Assembly: GCA_949747515.1 (NCBI GenBank)
Contig: CATKFO010000067.1
Location: forward strand, 1 to 64,000
Origin: an uncultured Eubacteriales bacterium
Lineage (GTDB): Bacteria; Bacillota; Clostridia; Oscillospirales; CAG-272
Reading direction: 5' to 3'
Length of the DNA stretch: 64,000 bases
Shown: positions 1 to 9,197 of the stretch, piece by piece
Position numbering within the stretch: position 1 is the first letter of the stretch
Layout: each line of letters starts with the position of its first letter
Program-made: the position numbers and the translations under genes
Notes under the pieces: generated by a model
Database searches by the model: none
What the model was told of the DNA's origin: nothing
Seen by the model: only the letters and a program-made list of their open reading frames with translations

Positions 1-177
1 ATTTATACGAGGAAAGCCCGCCGGAGGAATCGCGGAAATAACGGGATAGTAAGTATTTATATCGTATGTAGTCGACGTCAAATCAATAGTTTTACGGCAG
101 CTGTTCGCTTTACCGTTAAGAGCGGCTTTTACCTTATTCCATAAGTAAGCCACGCCGTTTTTATCAAGATAAGGCAT
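1..177 (-). CDS. Phage tail-fibre/baseplate protein, partial (N-terminus only)
   Basis: This is the first 59 codons of a leftward gene that runs off the window. The start at 177 follows an AGGAG ribosome site seven bases upstream. The N-terminus (MPYLDKNGVAYLWNKVKAAL) matches in pattern the N-terminus of the neighbouring gene at 190-705, a short aromatic helix of the type LW-x-KVK-x-AL seen at the start of many Firmicutes phage tail proteins. Its place after the baseplate genes supports a distal tail or receptor-binding role. The function is inferred only from the N-terminus and order. Confidence 0.6.
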   Translation of the reverse strand, partial: MPYLDKNGVAYLWNKVKAALNGKANSCRKTIDLTSTTYDINTYYPVISAIPPAGFPRIN

Positions 178-189
178 ATGTATTTCTCC

Positions 190-705
190 TTATACGCAAA
201 TAGCGTCAAGCTCGGCGTTTGTTATCGAAGCGATGTCGAACGTCAGACTTTCGCTGTCCGCGTCGATAGTAACGCCCTCTCCGGGATATATTTTCAAAGA
301 ACCGTCGTTTATATCCGCCGTTATCTCCGTCCATTGTTCTGACGGCTGCGTCGCGTTCTCGTTGAATATTTTAACGGATTTAAACGAACTTCCTCCGGCT
401 ACGCCGATAGTAATTTTATCGCTGGTCGCGTCCGGGGTAAGTTTTATGTCGGTTCCTGCTACGAGCTCCAAAACGTCCGTCGCGCTGTCGGCCGCAATAG
501 TCGTAGACCCGACTTTTACGTTTGAAAACGCGTTCTGATTGGCTTGCGCCCCATCCTCTATACCATTAAGCTTGTTTTTCTCCGCCGTAGTATAATCGTT
601 TGTTGAAAGTCCCTTGCCGGTTACTTTATCGACTTTATCGCCGAGAGCAGATTTGACTTTGCTCCATAAATGCTGTACGCCGACTGAATCAAGATGTTTC
701 GCCAT
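190..705 (-). CDS. Phage tail-fibre-like protein
   Basis: A 171-residue protein with three parts: an N-terminal helix (HLWSKVKSAL), a segment containing DYTTAEKNKLNGIEDGAQ, which is common in Firmicutes phage fibres, and a beta-rich C-terminal domain (about 110-171). The C-terminal domain is a near copy of the C-terminus of the neighbouring baseplate gene (shared IFNENATQPSEQWTE). It probably forms part of the adsorption apparatus. AAGGAG precedes the ATG. Receptor binding is inferred from context; no catalytic motif is visible. Confidence 0.65.
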   Translation of the reverse strand: MAKHLDSVGVQHLWSKVKSALGDKVDKVTGKGLSTNDYTTAEKNKLNGIEDGAQANQNAFSNVKVGSTTIAADSATDVLELVAGTDIKLTPDATSDKITIGVAGGSSFKSVKIFNENATQPSEQWTEITADINDGSLKIYPGEGVTIDADSESLTFDIASITNAELDAICV

Positions 706-719
706 AATTTTAAATCTCC

Positions 720-1367
720 TTATACTAAAATTTCGTCAAGCTCGGCGGTTGTAATACTCTCGCCGCCCGTCGTACTGATCGTCAATCCTTCGGTATCGAT
801 ATCTACGCTGACGTTCTCCCCCGGAAATATGTTCAGCGTTCCTCCCATTTCTTCCGCCGTTACTTCCGTCCACTGCTCCGACGGCTGCGTCGCGTTCTCG
901 TTGAATATTCTGATTGAGGTATATGGTTTTGTATTCAAAATCTCGTCAATGTAACGCTGCACCTTTTTGTCAATCGCGGTTATTTCATTGCACGATAATA
1001 TTGCTGATTCGTCGCGCATAGATTCTTCAATTTCAATCGTGAAAGAAGCTGACGAAAGAATTTCAAAATCTTCCGCTCGGCGTATCTCAATATCGCAATA
1101 CGCTGTTCCCGCAGCCGCTAACGCTTGATTTGTTAGCTCTACCATAACGCGGTTATTTTCCACAACGCATTCGTTATAGCAAAATTTTTTATCGGGCTTG
1201 CGAATATTCGCATAAACTACGGCGTCGGTTGGAATTTCAAATTGAAGGCCGTACGCCATAAGTTCAACTTGAATAAAACGCGTCGCTCTGTCTCCCTGCT
1301 TTGCGGATACAAGATAATGTTTTGTATCGCCGTAAAGCTCAATTTGAATCGGCGTTATCATTTGCAT
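720..1367 (-). CDS. BppU-like phage baseplate upper protein
   Basis: The N-terminal 100 residues resemble the BppU/DUF2479 domain that anchors receptor-binding proteins to the baseplate in Gram-positive siphophages: a start such as TPIQIELYGDT, then QGDRATRFIQVEL, then a beta-sandwich. A helical linker (RYIDEILN) leads to the C-terminal module shared with the next gene. GGAGG lies before several candidate starts. The ATG at 1367 has the best spacing; a TTG at 1373 is possible. The gene sits directly downstream of the tail endopeptidase, as expected for a baseplate component. Confidence 0.7.
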   Translation of the reverse strand: MQMITPIQIELYGDTKHYLVSAKQGDRATRFIQVELMAYGLQFEIPTDAVVYANIRKPDKKFCYNECVVENNRVMVELTNQALAAAGTAYCDIEIRRAEDFEILSSASFTIEIEESMRDESAILSCNEITAIDKKVQRYIDEILNTKPYTSIRIFNENATQPSEQWTEVTAEEMGGTLNIFPGENVSVDIDTEGLTISTTGGESITTAELDEILV

Positions 1368-1386
1368 ATGCAATACTCCTCCTTTG

Positions 1387-2847
1387 CTATATTATTTCTT
1401 CTGCGTAAAGCGTTCCAGAACGAACGATTATTTTGTACTTCTTTTGAGTGTCCGGGTCGATATATTCATGCGAACTTGAAACAGCTTTTTTTATTTCTTC
1501 TCCGATTTGTTGAGAATTATTTCTTAACTCATCAGTCAACTTGTCTGTCGTAGCATATTTATTATCTGTTTCTAACAATATGGATTTTTTTAAAGATTGA
1601 AGAGCCAAATCCGTTTGCTCGGCTGTTTTGTAACTGTCAAGCTGTTTGTCCGTATAAAATTTTGATTCACGTAAATTTTCGCTTAATCCTACTTTCATTT
1701 TCGATTCGCTTACGTATAATCCGTCTATCTCTTCAATAATCTCATTTTTTACCTCAAACAGTTTTGCCGTTATTTCTTCCGACGTTGAGCCTTCGGACGC
1801 TTCTATTTGCTCAGTGGTATTGTTTCCCGCCGTTGCAACGGCTTCGTCTACTATTTCCGTTGTTTGTTCCGCTTGAATATCGGCAAAAGATTTTTTAGTG
1901 TTGGATAGTTCGCAAGTATTCTTTTGAGGATCAAGCGGATACTTGGCGATTTTAGCAATACGCATTTTCGCTTTGACACCGGATTTCTTTGAAATCAGCC
2001 ACACAACATCGCCGATGTCATAATGCAGAATTTCCGAATACACGGGATTCAGCGATGCAAGATCAATGACATCCGTTTCATACACTTCATACGGCTTTGA
2101 CACTTCTGCAAGTTTTCGCGCAGCATCTTCTGCAAGCGACGAGGGGATTGTGTACCGTTCATCTTTCCAAATGTAGGTTTTAATCTTGCTTGAATAATCA
2201 TGATTTTCGATGTAGTTTCGTCCGTCAACGTCTATTTGCAACCCGTTTTTTCCAACTGGAATAATTCGCGTATAAAAATCATATGACGTTTTGTCCGTCT
2301 GCAATTTTCGCAAATTCAGCGATTCAATAAAGTAACATCCCCTGTCTTCGCCGATTTGCTCATAAACGTTAATTTGCTTTTTTAAAGCGTCGTATGTAAT
2401 CTCGCACGCGTATGTTGAAATAATTTGCGATATGACGTCGAGCGCGTTGCACGGCGCGTCTTTTTTTATTGTTCTGCGTTTAGTGATTTGACAAGTTCCA
2501 ACCTTCCATTCCGTTCCTTCAAGAATCAAATCTAAACACTGACGCGCGGTTACTTCCGTAGCTTTAAAAGATAAGAAAGCCTTACCTTCTAAATCTTCCA
2601 AATTCAGCGTCGCGGTAATTTTCATCCATTGAGAATTTGTTCCCCCGGATATGCTTTTAATTACGTATTCATCAGTTTTGGTTCGGATATAACGTTCGTT
2701 TTTTATGTCGTCGTAAAATTTTCCGGAACATGGATACTTAAAAGATATTTCCTTGTCTCCGCTGTTTAGATTAGACGTTTCTTTCAAATCGGAAATATTA
2801 GAAAGAACGCCTATGCGTTTTCGATCGTCTGAAAATAATTGCAGCAT
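1387..2847 (-). CDS. Phage tail-associated (endopeptidase-type) protein
   Basis: A 486-residue protein of the Prophage_tail / minor structural protein family (Tal-like). It forms the tail tip below the distal tail protein. The N-terminal domain begins with a beta-hairpin pattern (LFSDDRKRIGVLSN) and the middle contains the typical segment on index and connection conditions (YDIGDVVWLISKKSGV, near residue 270). The last 130 residues are helical and coiled-coil-like. It follows Dit by 13 bases. No clear peptidase active site is visible, so the structural role is firmer than any enzymatic one. Confidence 0.75.
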   Translation of the reverse strand: MLQLFSDDRKRIGVLSNISDLKETSNLNSGDKEISFKYPCSGKFYDDIKNERYIRTKTDEYVIKSISGGTNSQWMKITATLNLEDLEGKAFLSFKATEVTARQCLDLILEGTEWKVGTCQITKRRTIKKDAPCNALDVISQIISTYACEITYDALKKQINVYEQIGEDRGCYFIESLNLRKLQTDKTSYDFYTRIIPVGKNGLQIDVDGRNYIENHDYSSKIKTYIWKDERYTIPSSLAEDAARKLAEVSKPYEVYETDVIDLASLNPVYSEILHYDIGDVVWLISKKSGVKAKMRIAKIAKYPLDPQKNTCELSNTKKSFADIQAEQTTEIVDEAVATAGNNTTEQIEASEGSTSEEITAKLFEVKNEIIEEIDGLYVSESKMKVGLSENLRESKFYTDKQLDSYKTAEQTDLALQSLKKSILLETDNKYATTDKLTDELRNNSQQIGEEIKKAVSSSHEYIDPDTQKKYKIIVRSGTLYAEEII

Positions 2848-2860
2848 ATTTTGTCTCCCG

Positions 2861-3562
2861 CTATAGCCACATCGGTTTATATCGGATCGCGTTAACGCAT
2901 TTGTCTGATGAAAACTTTATAGTATATTTTTGTCCATGCTTTAAAACTGGAAATTCCCACAAATCCACTTCTTTGAATTTGTTTTCACCGTCTTGCGTAA
3001 CTGTTCCCGATTCACCGTCGACAATAATAGTTTTTCCCGCGTCAAGATTTTGAATTATTATCGGATCGTCTCCAAAGCCGGATATTCTGTATTCCATCAT
3101 GCTGACAGTGGGGGTGATTTCTAATATGCAGGGTGCGTCCCGTGTTCCAATCGTTTCAAATTGGGCTATTTTTGTGTCGCGGTACATATTTTTTATTTCA
3201 TCATCCATCATGTATCCGCTGAAGGTCAAATTAACAATATATCGTGTTTTGACAATCGTTTTTGTCAGACTGTTATTAGTCAATTTGCCTCTATAATATC
3301 CTTTGTAACCGTCGACGGTAATTAAAACTCCGCGCGTTAGCAAAGACATAAACTCGGAAACGTTACGCACGATCTGATTCCTTCCGTTGCCCCTGAACAG
3401 AATCGACAGTTTCAACGTTCCTTCTTTGACGAACGTTTCAAATTCAATCGGTATAGGCGCGCCGTCGATCCACTCCCTCTCGACGGATATTTTTGGAGGT
3501 TCAAACGAAGCCGTTAATTGCTTTGCATTAAATTTTCTTACGTCGATTCCATCAATTTGCAT
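2861..3562 (-). CDS. Distal tail protein (Dit)
   Basis: A 233-residue siphovirus tail protein placed between tape measure and tail endopeptidase, the standard position of Dit. The N-terminus (MQIDGIDVRKFNAKQL, then WIDGAPIP) and the galectin-like C-terminal half fit the Sipho_tail family. Dit forms the hexameric hub joining the tail tube to the baseplate. GGAGG lies 12 bases before the ATG, inside the end of the tape-measure gene region. Assignment rests on order, length and pattern. Confidence 0.75.
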   Translation of the reverse strand: MQIDGIDVRKFNAKQLTASFEPPKISVEREWIDGAPIPIEFETFVKEGTLKLSILFRGNGRNQIVRNVSEFMSLLTRGVLITVDGYKGYYRGKLTNNSLTKTIVKTRYIVNLTFSGYMMDDEIKNMYRDTKIAQFETIGTRDAPCILEITPTVSMMEYRISGFGDDPIIIQNLDAGKTIIVDGESGTVTQDGENKFKEVDLWEFPVLKHGQKYTIKFSSDKCVNAIRYKPMWL

Positions 3563-3571
3563 ACTCGAATA

Positions 3572-6500
3572 TTACCTCCTCGATTGTATTTCCTTTACAA
3601 TGTTATCAACTACCATTTCCGTTGTATGCTCCGCGACTACCTCGCCGTCAAGCGTAGAAATCGCCGTTACGCTAATAATCTGTTTTTCCTTTAGTTTTTC
3701 ATATTTACTGTCAAGGATAGCGGCCAATCTCTCGTAAAAGGCTTCGTGAAGCGCGACGTAAGTTATTCCCTCTCCGGAAATTGCTTTTTGACTGAACGGA
3801 TGATACGTTTCATCGCTAATCACTGATCCTTCCTTGTACCATTCAAGAGATACGGACGGTAAAGAACGAGCGGCTTTTAAAAACATCGATTCGAGCTTTC
3901 TACATAATATGTCAATCCATCCGGTATTTTTTTCGAGCGGTACAATAGCCTCCGCGCCGTCCTCACCGGCCATAATTAAACGCGGTTTTGACAACACGCC
4001 GCCTTTTGCAAGCAAAGGAATTTCAGGCACTGTTATAGTGCTTATCCAGTCGAAAGGAGTTATCCCGGCGATACTAACGTCCTTAATAGCTTGCAGCGCG
4101 GAATTTATTCCATTGAATGGTACTGATACTACTTTGTTGATACCTTTGATTATTTTATTAACTATACTTGTAAATACGTTTGCTATTCCGTCTTTTATAC
4201 CGTCGAATATTTTTCCACCGGATGAAAAAACATTTTTAACCCCAGTCCACGCCTTCGAAAAAATATCTTTAAACCAAGATGCAACGGATTTGAAAGGAGC
4301 TTTAATGCCTTCCCATACATTACTGAAAAATGAACCTGCCGATGAAAATGCATTTTTAATGCCCGACCATGCGTCGTTGAAAATATCGGTAAACCATGAT
4401 CCGACCGATGAAAATATGTCTTTAATTTTATTCCATATTCCACTGAACAGAGATTGCATCTGTTTGCAGATATATTGTATAAATAGAATGACTGAATCCC
4501 AAATTCCGGAAAAGATTTTTTTGATTCCTTCCCATGCCTGCGACCAATCAAGGGTAAAAATACCGAAGATGAAATCAATTACGCCTTTAAAAACCTCTTT
4601 CAGAGTTTCAAACAGACCGCCGATAAATTCAAAGACGTTTTGGAAAATCGGTTTTAAGAAGTTCCAAAGCCATTCGACGACGGGCTGCAAAACGCCCGTC
4701 CATAAAAACTGAAAAATGGAAATAACCTTGTTGATAATCGGAACGACGGTTTCGTTATAAATTTTCGCCATGCCTTCCCACGCCGCTGCAAATACTCCGC
4801 CTAAAAACTGAGCTAAAGGCACTATGACGTTATTCCATAGCATCGTCATATACTCTGAAACAATACTAATTACCGGAGTAAATACGGAATCAAGGAAAGC
4901 CGCAAATGGAACTATAACGTTATTCCATAAGTTTTCAAACGTACTTGTTAGCGTCGGAACGACCGTGTATGTAATCCATTCAATAGCGGGAATAAGAAAG
5001 TCTGTCCAGCACGACGTAAACGCGCCTATGAGAAAATCGGCAAGCGGAGCGAGCATTTCCTGCAATCGTTTCCAAGCTTCTTGCAAATTAGGAATAACAG
5101 TATTTGATATAAATTCAAGAGCCGGTTGTATCGACGATTTTAAGTCTCCTATAACCGACAGCAGGGAATTGCGAACGTCTTCATTCGTCGCTATCACATA
5201 CCCTAATCCCGCGACAAGAGCGACAATAGCGGCTATTACCAATCCAACTGGAGAACACACGGCCGACAATACGCCGGACAATCCGCCCGTTCCGGCCATT
5301 GCGCCGGACAATTTTCCGATAACAGACGCGACCGTACCGACGCTTGACGCAAGTTTTGAGAAGGCGATAAGTCCGGGGCCGATAGCCGCTATTACAGCCG
5401 CAATTTTTATAATAGTCTGTTGTTCACCATCCGACAGGCCATTGAATTTATCAATAAGTTCGGATATTTTCGTAATTGTTGATTCAACATATGGGAGTAA
5501 TATTTCGCCAAACGATACCGCAAGCGCGCTGATGTTATTTTTCATCATGGCAATGCGGCTTTCAGTTGTCGCATAACGCTGTTCCGATTCATTTGACAGC
5601 GCGATATTTTCACCCCATGCTGCATTTGATACATCAAGCGCGTCTGTTAATATGCCATCGGAGGATGCAAGCGACAATACGGCGTTTGACAGGCGAATTT
5701 CTGTCAATCCCATATCGTTTAGTAATTCAACAGCCGATTTTCCCGTTCTTTCCGTGTCGTTTAGTCCGCCGATGAACATGGAAAGCGCGCCGACTGCATC
5801 TGTTCCCCAATTCTCAATAAACTGATCTGAAGAAAGGCCCGACACATCCGCAAACTGTTCAAGGCTCGATGCGCTTGACATATAGCCGTTCAACTCTGCG
5901 GTTGTCAATCCAAGCGATCCCGCAACCTCCTTGAAGCCTTTGCTATTCAGCGACGACATCAATTCGAGATCGCGAAGGGAGTATCCGGTCGCGTCAATTG
6001 TTTGTTTAGCAGTTCCGTATGTTTGTACGAATACCTCCATTATTTTCAACAACTTTGAAATTGCTGATCCGCCGGCTTCTGCTTCAATGCCGACTGATAA
6101 AAGAGCTGTTGCGATCGCCATAGTTTGAGATTCGGACAATCCAACGATTGCGCCCGTTGACGCCAAGCGCGTCGCCATACTTACAATGTCTGCTTCCGTT
6201 GTGGCGAAATTGTTGCCAAGCGCGACTATGACCGATCCCAAACGATCATAGTTTTCCGCATCCATGTTGACAACGTTCGCGAATTTTGCAAGCGCGGACG
6301 CGGCTTCATCCGCCGTCAAGTTTGTTGCTTCTCCTAAATCAATCATGACGCGCGTAAACGATAGAATGTCATCCGTTTTGATGCCAAGCTGTCCCGCGGC
6401 TTCCGCAACTGACGCGATTTCCGTTGTTGATGAAGGCAGTTCTTTAGACATGTCCATAATGCCTTGCTTCAACATTTCAAATTGTTCTTCCGTACCGTCA

Positions 6501-7297
6501 ACGGTCTTTTTTACGCCTGTAAATGCTGATTCAAATTCAATTGCCGATTTTACCGCGCCTGTGCCTGCCGCCGTAATCGCTCCAGATACAACCGTCATTT
6601 TTCTGCCGACTTTGTCTGTGACTTCCGCAACCTTGTCCGCGCCGGATGCAAATTTTTCTATACCCTTTGCAAATTTTTCAGCGCTCTCCGCTGCTTTATC
6701 GGCGTTCTCCGCGAATTCCTTCGCTCCGTCTGCCGCCTTTTCTTCATCCTTTGAAAATTCGTCAAGCTGTGTTTGCTTTAGCTCGGTATTCAAATCTTTT
6801 AACTGCAATTCCATATCGTAAAGCGCAGCTTTTGATTTGTTTGTTTTGGTTTCGTGCGTTAAAAGTTGGCTTTGTTGTTTTTCAACGCTCTGGGTACACG
6901 TCCCGAGTTTCTTTTCAAGCTCCTCTACTTGCTTAGCGAGTTCTTTCGATTCATCGGAATTCTGACCGGTTTGATCGGCTGTCTTCTTATATGCGTCTTT
7001 TGCTTCCGATAGTTCTTTCGTTAACGATTCGTGTTTTTTACGTTCTTTATCAAGATTAGCGGTTAAGCGTTCGTGCTGTTCTTCGTTTGCCTTTACAATA
7101 TTTTTTTGCAGTTCAATTTTGGCCGTTGCTTCTGCAATTTTTGACTTTAAAATATCGGAGGCGTTGCCAAGCAATTTTGCTTGCGCTTGCGCCACGCTGA
7201 ATTCGGATGAAAGATTTTGCATTTCTTTCACCATTATTTTCATCTTAGATTGAAAATCGGCCGAATTCATCGTAATTTTAACGCCGGTATTAGCCAT
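3572..7297 (-). CDS. Phage tail tape measure protein
   Basis: At 1241 residues this is by far the longest phage gene, as expected of the protein that sets tail length. Residues 1-200 are a charged coiled coil. Residues about 250-620 match the TP901-type tape-measure core (segments such as ESAFTGVKKTVDGTEEQ and AAGQLGIKTDDI). Glycine-rich hydrophobic helices near 680-750 could insert in the membrane. Tryptophan/phenylalanine repeats of the type SWFKDIFSKAWTGVKNVFSS occupy about 930-1080. It lies between the tail chaperones and Dit, the conserved order. Confidence 0.92.
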   Translation of the reverse strand: MANTGVKITMNSADFQSKMKIMVKEMQNLSSEFSVAQAQAKLLGNASDILKSKIAEATAKIELQKNIVKANEEQHERLTANLDKERKKHESLTKELSEAKDAYKKTADQTGQNSDESKELAKQVEELEKKLGTCTQSVEKQQSQLLTHETKTNKSKAALYDMELQLKDLNTELKQTQLDEFSKDEEKAADGAKEFAENADKAAESAEKFAKGIEKFASGADKVAEVTDKVGRKMTVVSGAITAAGTGAVKSAIEFESAFTGVKKTVDGTEEQFEMLKQGIMDMSKELPSSTTEIASVAEAAGQLGIKTDDILSFTRVMIDLGEATNLTADEAASALAKFANVVNMDAENYDRLGSVIVALGNNFATTEADIVSMATRLASTGAIVGLSESQTMAIATALLSVGIEAEAGGSAISKLLKIMEVFVQTYGTAKQTIDATGYSLRDLELMSSLNSKGFKEVAGSLGLTTAELNGYMSSASSLEQFADVSGLSSDQFIENWGTDAVGALSMFIGGLNDTERTGKSAVELLNDMGLTEIRLSNAVLSLASSDGILTDALDVSNAAWGENIALSNESEQRYATTESRIAMMKNNISALAVSFGEILLPYVESTITKISELIDKFNGLSDGEQQTIIKIAAVIAAIGPGLIAFSKLASSVGTVASVIGKLSGAMAGTGGLSGVLSAVCSPVGLVIAAIVALVAGLGYVIATNEDVRNSLLSVIGDLKSSIQPALEFISNTVIPNLQEAWKRLQEMLAPLADFLIGAFTSCWTDFLIPAIEWITYTVVPTLTSTFENLWNNVIVPFAAFLDSVFTPVISIVSEYMTMLWNNVIVPLAQFLGGVFAAAWEGMAKIYNETVVPIINKVISIFQFLWTGVLQPVVEWLWNFLKPIFQNVFEFIGGLFETLKEVFKGVIDFIFGIFTLDWSQAWEGIKKIFSGIWDSVILFIQYICKQMQSLFSGIWNKIKDIFSSVGSWFTDIFNDAWSGIKNAFSSAGSFFSNVWEGIKAPFKSVASWFKDIFSKAWTGVKNVFSSGGKIFDGIKDGIANVFTSIVNKIIKGINKVVSVPFNGINSALQAIKDVSIAGITPFDWISTITVPEIPLLAKGGVLSKPRLIMAGEDGAEAIVPLEKNTGWIDILCRKLESMFLKAARSLPSVSLEWYKEGSVISDETYHPFSQKAISGEGITYVALHEAFYERLAAILDSKYEKLKEKQIISVTAISTLDGEVVAEHTTEMVVDNIVKEIQSRR

Positions 7298-7316
7298 TTA
7301 AAACGCCCCCTTCGCT

Positions 7317-7853
7317 TTATTTTTCTTTTGCTGTTTCAAGTTCAAATTTTACATAATCCAAAAGGCTCATGACGTCGGAATCCATGCATTGCGAAAGCGA
7401 ATTGTTAAATGCGCGTATCGACAGCTTAACAATTCGGTCGATATTTTCCTTACATGTCCGCCATACGTTTTGTTTTTGCAAATCGGAGTTATATCCTTCT
7501 GCCTCGTCATAATCGTCAAATGCCGATTTCTCCACTGCCTCGACTTCCTGCTTGTCCTTATCGCTCATAAGTTCAAGAAATTTCGGAGCGACGATTTCCT
7601 GCATTACAAAATGAATTGTTTTTGCCGTTGCGAAAACCGTTTCGGCGTCCAGATCGTTAATTTCACGAATTGAAATCTGGTTTCTAAACACTTCCCGGAT
7701 TATCTGCGAACTTATGAATACAACGTCGGATTTTTCCGTAAAATCGTCAGCCTTTTCCATAAGTTCGCAATACTTACGGTATGTTCCAACCGTGATAGTC
7801 GACGCTGTCAATTCTTTTCCGTTTTCCAACGTCAGAGATATTTCCGGCGTCAC
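7317..7853 (-). CDS. Tail assembly chaperone-like protein, second gene
   Basis: A 178-residue acidic protein directly before the tape-measure gene, in the slot normally taken by the frameshift product of the tail chaperone. Its own N-terminus (LENGKELTASTITVGTYRKY) again resembles the chaperone fold, and the C-terminal half is helical. The start is GTG, overlapping the upstream stop as GTGA. Separate initiation therefore seems to replace the usual ribosomal frameshift. Such chaperones coat the tape measure before tube assembly. The role is inferred from position. Confidence 0.6.
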   Translation of the reverse strand: MTPEISLTLENGKELTASTITVGTYRKYCELMEKADDFTEKSDVVFISSQIIREVFRNQISIREINDLDAETVFATAKTIHFVMQEIVAPKFLELMSDKDKQEVEAVEKSAFDDYDEAEGYNSDLQKQNVWRTCKENIDRIVKLSIRAFNNSLSQCMDSDVMSLLDYVKFELETAKEK

Positions 7854-8224
7854 TCGCCTTCGTAAAAATTTGCTTTTAATTTTTCAATCTTTCTGTCGAC
7901 CTCTCCGCCGACGACGGCTTCAATCATGGCGAATTCCATGATTATTTCGGAAACGGAAAGTCCTGTTTCCACATCCGTTAACTGCTCTACTGTAAATTGA
8001 TTTCCGTAAAGCGCGCATATCGTTTCCATCATTTTTATGAATTGCGATTTGGTGTACATTTTGCGCTTTTCTTCGGATGTAAAAATTTCTTCGCGCGCTT
8101 CTAGGTATTCCATGTAGGCGTCCGGAGACACCTTCGGCATTTCATATTCCCGCCCTCCTACCGTGATTGTTCTTTTAGCGTCAATTTTAGCTTTCACTGC
8201 TTGTCCTCCTGCTTTTTGTCTCAT
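7850..8224 (-). CDS. Tail assembly chaperone (gp13/gpG-like)
   Basis: A 124-residue protein whose body (ITVGGREYEMPKVSPDAY, then ICALYGNQFTVEQLTDVETG) matches in pattern the tail-chaperone family of Firmicutes siphophages. I choose the ATG at 8224, two bases after the stop of the tail tube gene; a longer in-frame start at 8269 would lie inside that gene. No strong ribosome site is visible, so translation is probably coupled to the upstream gene. The gene sits between tail tube and second chaperone. Confidence 0.7.
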   Translation of the reverse strand: MRQKAGGQAVKAKIDAKRTITVGGREYEMPKVSPDAYMEYLEAREEIFTSEEKRKMYTKSQFIKMMETICALYGNQFTVEQLTDVETGLSVSEIIMEFAMIEAVVGGEVDRKIEKLKANFYEGE

Positions 8225-8226
8225 TT

Positions 8227-8841
8227 TTAGGCTACCGTATCGTCCTTTTCCTGCACTTGGCTGAACCAATCGTTTATTGCGTCTGCCGCCGACGTATGCG
8301 ACGCAAGCAAATTTGATTCGTCGACTTGAATCTGATAGTTTCCGTCCTTCTGACGTTCGTAAAAACTTCCTTTCAGCGTGTTCGTCTGGGTGCTGATTTT
8401 GTCCGCCTGCGTTTCATAGTTGTCCTCGTTGCCCTGACCGAATGTTCCGGCGTACAGCCACGTAAATTCATATTTGCCGTTTAGTTTCTTCGCGCGATAT
8501 CCGACCGCAACTTCCGGAGCGGTATCTTCTTTGTTTTTTACAAGATATCCGTTTTCATATAGCTGACCGAAAAGCAACGCTCGATCCTGCGGAGCGAGAC
8601 TATTTACTTCAAATTCGACCTCAGTACCCTCATAGCTGGATATTGATTCCTCAACGCCGTCGTCGCTGTATATTTTTTCGGTGCTGAATTTGTCGGATAT
8701 TTTACCTTTAATGGCGCGCGCCAATTTTACTGGTTTCCCCGCTTCATAAAGCTTCGGCGTATTCGTAGTTACGACCGCAACGTACAGATCGCGAAATGAT
8801 TTTGTTCGGCTTCTCACAATTACATTTGCGTTTTCACTCAT
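8227..8841 (-). CDS. Major tail (tube) protein
   Basis: A 204-residue protein in the major-tail-protein position. Features of the phi13-type family are an early beta segment (RDLYVAVVTTNTPKLYEAG) and a middle TEVEFEVNSLAPQDRALLFG stretch. It polymerises into the hollow tail tube. The start at 8841 is chosen because GGAGG lies eight bases upstream; an upstream in-frame codon at 8874 would overlap the previous gene more. It ends just before the chaperone genes. Confidence 0.8.
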   Translation of the reverse strand: MSENANVIVRSRTKSFRDLYVAVVTTNTPKLYEAGKPVKLARAIKGKISDKFSTEKIYSDDGVEESISSYEGTEVEFEVNSLAPQDRALLFGQLYENGYLVKNKEDTAPEVAVGYRAKKLNGKYEFTWLYAGTFGQGNEDNYETQADKISTQTNTLKGSFYERQKDGNYQIQVDESNLLASHTSAADAINDWFSQVQEKDDTVA

Positions 8842-9193
8842 TGAAATTTTCCTCCGTTTCTTCCGCGTACTCAAAGCGCATGGCGTTCATAAATACCTTT
8901 GCTTCTGCGTCAAGATCGTCGTTGCCGCCAAGATACGCGAATCCGTTTTGTTTTAATAGTTTTCTGATTTCTTTTTTCAAAGACACCTGATCTTTTTTCG
9001 ACCAAATGTTGATTTGAATTTGTGCTTTCATCACATCCGCGTCATCGTCCGAATGACTGTCTTCAGAGTCTGATAAAAGCCACAATGTTATATGTAACTT
9101 TTTATATTCCGAATCGTACCAGCCTTGTTCAACGCGGACGCCTCGTTCACTGATCGGCCGTAACGCTTCGGCAGCTTTGCTGATGATATCCAC
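8834..9193 (-). CDS. Tail completion / tail terminator-like protein
   Basis: A 119-residue protein located between the HK97 gp10-like gene and the tail tube gene, where tail-completion proteins (SPP1 gp17 type) lie. It is mixed alpha/beta with an acidic insert (DSEDSHSDDDAD). The start is GTG at 9193, supported by GGAG seven bases upstream. It overlaps the tail tube start by eight bases. The sequence is not diagnostic on its own; the call relies on gene order. Confidence 0.6.
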   Translation of the reverse strand: MDIISKAAEALRPISERGVRVEQGWYDSEYKKLHITLWLLSDSEDSHSDDDADVMKAQIQINIWSKKDQVSLKKEIRKLLKQNGFAYLGGNDDLDAEAKVFMNAMRFEYAEETEENFNE

Positions 9194-9197
9194 GCTA

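Noticed and set aside
1-1373. Diversity-generating retroelement acting on the tail genes
   Set aside because: No reverse transcriptase and no template repeat with adenine-biased differences is visible in the window; the similarity is whole-module duplication.
3834-6821. Several long plus-strand frames across the tape-measure gene
   Set aside because: They are mirror frames of a strongly coding minus strand and show no protein-like composition or ribosome sites.
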